From assembly GCF_014697615.1 (NCBI RefSeq), contig NZ_JACJSD010000001.1:248001-312000 (forward strand): 64,000 nt of DNA. The letters run 5' to 3'. The position numbers were made by a program, and so were the translations under genes. The DNA is from Nostoc sp. FACHB-280. Lineage in GTDB: Bacteria; Cyanobacteriota; Cyanobacteriia; Cyanobacteriales; Nostocaceae. A model generated the notes under the pieces. That model was given only the letters and a program-made list of their open reading frames with translations, searched no databases and was not told the origin of the DNA. Below, in pieces: positions 62,594 through 64,000 of the stretch. Every line of letters begins with the position of its first letter. Position 1 is the first letter of the stretch.

Positions 62594-64000
62594 CTAATGA
62601 CCTAGTAATTTATCTCGCAGATGTTTGATGCGATCGCGCAGTTTTGCTGCTTCTTCAAATTCTAGTTTTTTGGCGGCATCTTTCATCTGGGCTTCTAACT
62701 TAATAATTAAGTCGGGAATATCCTCTAACGGTATTTCATTGATATGTTCATCTACAACTTTTAATTCTGTAGCATTTAACCGACGCGATACTTCTAAAAA
62801 CGACAAAATTGCATTACTCGATTTTTTGACAACCGGTTGCGGTGTAATTCCATGTATGCGGTTATATGCAGTTTGAATGTTCCGCCGTCTTTCTGTTTCT
62901 TCAATGGCTTTAATCATGCTGTCTGTTAAATTATCAGCATATAAAATTGCCTGTCCGCGAATGTGACGCGCCGCCCTACCAATGGTTTGAATTAAAGAAC
63001 GTTCAGCACGTAAAAAACCTTCTTTATCAGCATCTAAAATTGCCACTAAGGAAACTTCTGGTAAGTCCAAACCTTCCCGCAGCAAGTTTACCCCAACTAA
63101 TACATCGAAATTTCCCTCGCGTAAATCTTGAATAATTTCAATCCGTTCAATGGAATTAATTTCAGAATGCAAATACCGTACCTTAATGCTATGGTCTTGC
63201 AAATATTCTGTTAAATCTTCCGCCATCCGCTTAGTTAATGTTGTAATTAACGTTCTTTCGTGACGGTCAACTCTGTCTTTAATTTCTCCTAGTAAATCAT
63301 CAATTTGTCCTTCGGTGGGACGCACAGAAATTTCTGGGTCAATAACACCTGTGGGACGAATTACTTGTTCAACAATATGATTATCAGAAATTTCTAATTC
63401 CCAATTTCCCGGTGTTGCTGAAACGAAAATACATTGGTTTACTTTTTGCCAAAATTCATCTGCTTTCAAAGGACGATTATCGGCAGCACTGGGCAGACGA
63501 AATCCATGTTCAATTAACACTTTTTTCCTGGCTTGGTCGCCGTTATACATCCCCCGAATTTGTGGCACAGTCACATGAGATTCATCAATAACTAACAGCC
63601 AATCTTTCGGGAAATAATCAATTAAACATTCTGGTGGTTCACCTGCTTGTCGGCCTGCAAGGTGACGGGAATAGTTTTCTACGCCGTTACAATAACCCAC
63701 TTCGCGCAACATTTCTAAATCGTAACGAGTGCGCTGATCTATCCGTTGGGCTTCTAATAATTTGCCTGTTGTTTCTAATTCTAGTTTTTGCTGTTTTAAT
63801 TCAAAGGCAATATCTTCGCAAGCAATTTCTAAGCGTTCTTCTGGGGTAACAAAGTGTCGCGCTGGGTAGATGTTAACAGCTTCTAAACTCGAAATAATTT
63901 CGCCTGTTACCGGGTCAATATAGCGAATTGCATCAATTTCATCACCAAAAAATTCCACCCGAATAATTCTATCTTCGTAGGCTGGTCCGATTTCTAACAC
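62594..64000 (-). CDS. uvrB: Excinuclease ABC subunit B, C-terminal part
   Basis: UvrB verifies damage in nucleotide-excision repair. The window holds 468 residues to the normal C-terminus; the N-terminal part, with Walker A and the beta-hairpin, lies beyond the edge. Visible parts: [48 protein letters not shown], helicase motifs in [30 protein letters not shown] and QTIGRAARH, and the terminal UVR motif ([15 protein letters not shown]) that binds UvrC. It is convergent with the PBP gene. Confidence 0.97.
   Translation of the reverse strand: MLEIGPAYEDRIIRVEFFGDEIDAIRYIDPVTGEIISSLEAVNIYPARHFVTPEERLEIACEDIAFELKQQKLELETTGKLLEAQRIDQRTRYDLEMLREVGYCNGVENYSRHLAGRQAGEPPECLIDYFPKDWLLVIDESHVTVPQIRGMYNGDQARKKVLIEHGFRLPSAADNRPLKADEFWQKVNQCIFVSATPGNWELEISDNHIVEQVIRPTGVIDPEISVRPTEGQIDDLLGEIKDRVDRHERTLITTLTKRMAEDLTEYLQDHSIKVRYLHSEINSIERIEIIQDLREGNFDVLVGVNLLREGLDLPEVSLVAILDADKEGFLRAERSLIQTIGRAARHIRGQAILYADNLTDSMIKAIEETERRRNIQTAYNRIHGITPQPVVKKSSNAILSFLEVSRRLNATELKVVDEHINEIPLEDIPDLIIKLEAQMKDAAKKLEFEEAAKLRDRIKHLRDKLLGH

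Noticed and set aside
1-64000. tRNA, rRNA, tmRNA, RNase P RNA, 6S RNA or riboswitches.
   Set aside because: I scanned by eye for typical T-loop and conserved core sequences and found none convincing; a covariance-model search would be needed to exclude them.

Overview
The window reads as chromosomal DNA of a filamentous, probably heterocyst-forming cyanobacterium (Nostoc/Anabaena/Calothrix type). The evidence is photosynthesis and carbon-fixation genes (ycf3, a tandem-BMC shell protein like CcmP, a CBS-CP12 fusion, two Tat-exported beta-carbonic anhydrases), many GCGATCGC (HIP1) sites, heptanucleotide tandem repeats between genes, and cyanobacterial paralogues such as clpR/clpP3 and an FHA-penicillin-binding protein. 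No rRNA or tRNA gene was recognised.

Layout. 1-6.5 kb: C-terminal part of a PAS histidine kinase, DnaJ-TPR protein overlapping hisZ, a small ferredoxin, a PEP-CTERM protein, and a LivF-type ATPase. 6.5-7.5 kb: decaying genes (an HNH gene with an in-frame amber codon, a kinase stub cut by a repeat element). 7.6-31.8 kb: mostly housekeeping genes: GT39-like glycosyltransferase, a JAMM protease/MoeB-rhodanese pair, tandem carbonic anhydrases, ppsA, ccmP plus a pentapeptide protein, truB, GST, SRAP, ycf3, gatC, CBS-CP12, a VanX-like dipeptidase and two TspO paralogues.

31.9-45.4 kb is a complete type I CRISPR-Cas locus of the MYXAN (DevTRS-like, I-B-related) kind. It has a 39-repeat array, then leftward cas2, a cas4-cas1 fusion, cas5, cas7, cas8 (cmx8), cas3 and cas6, a small gene of unknown function and a WYL-domain regulator. 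Beyond the regulator lies a degenerate three-repeat mini-array. The most interesting signal is between the regulator and the cas operon: two CRISPR-repeat-like segments and a terminator on the minus strand. The segment following the first repeat-like 3' end matches the cas upstream region at 17 of 21 positions. Within the first 14 nt its only mismatches are at spacer positions 6 and 12, the bases that type I effectors flip out, and the matched site has ATG on its 5' side. This looks like a crRNA-like guide (CreR/CreA class) that would make the Cas effector repress its own operon. Solitary repeat-like elements also sit in two intercistronic gaps of the cas operon.

45.6-64 kb: a DnaJ-TPR gene, clpR-clpP3, two overlapping VWA genes, two secreted proteins that look like internally deleted YncE-phosphoesterase remnants, and a urease operon ureD-ureA-ureB-coq4-like-ureC. 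That operon carries two oddities: a repeat insertion inside ureD and a COQ4-family gene between ureB and ureC. Then come a repeat-rich secreted protein, a small decayed zone (DUF2887 stub, STAND-like stub, ParDE toxin-antitoxin), the FHA-PBP and the C-terminal two thirds of uvrB.
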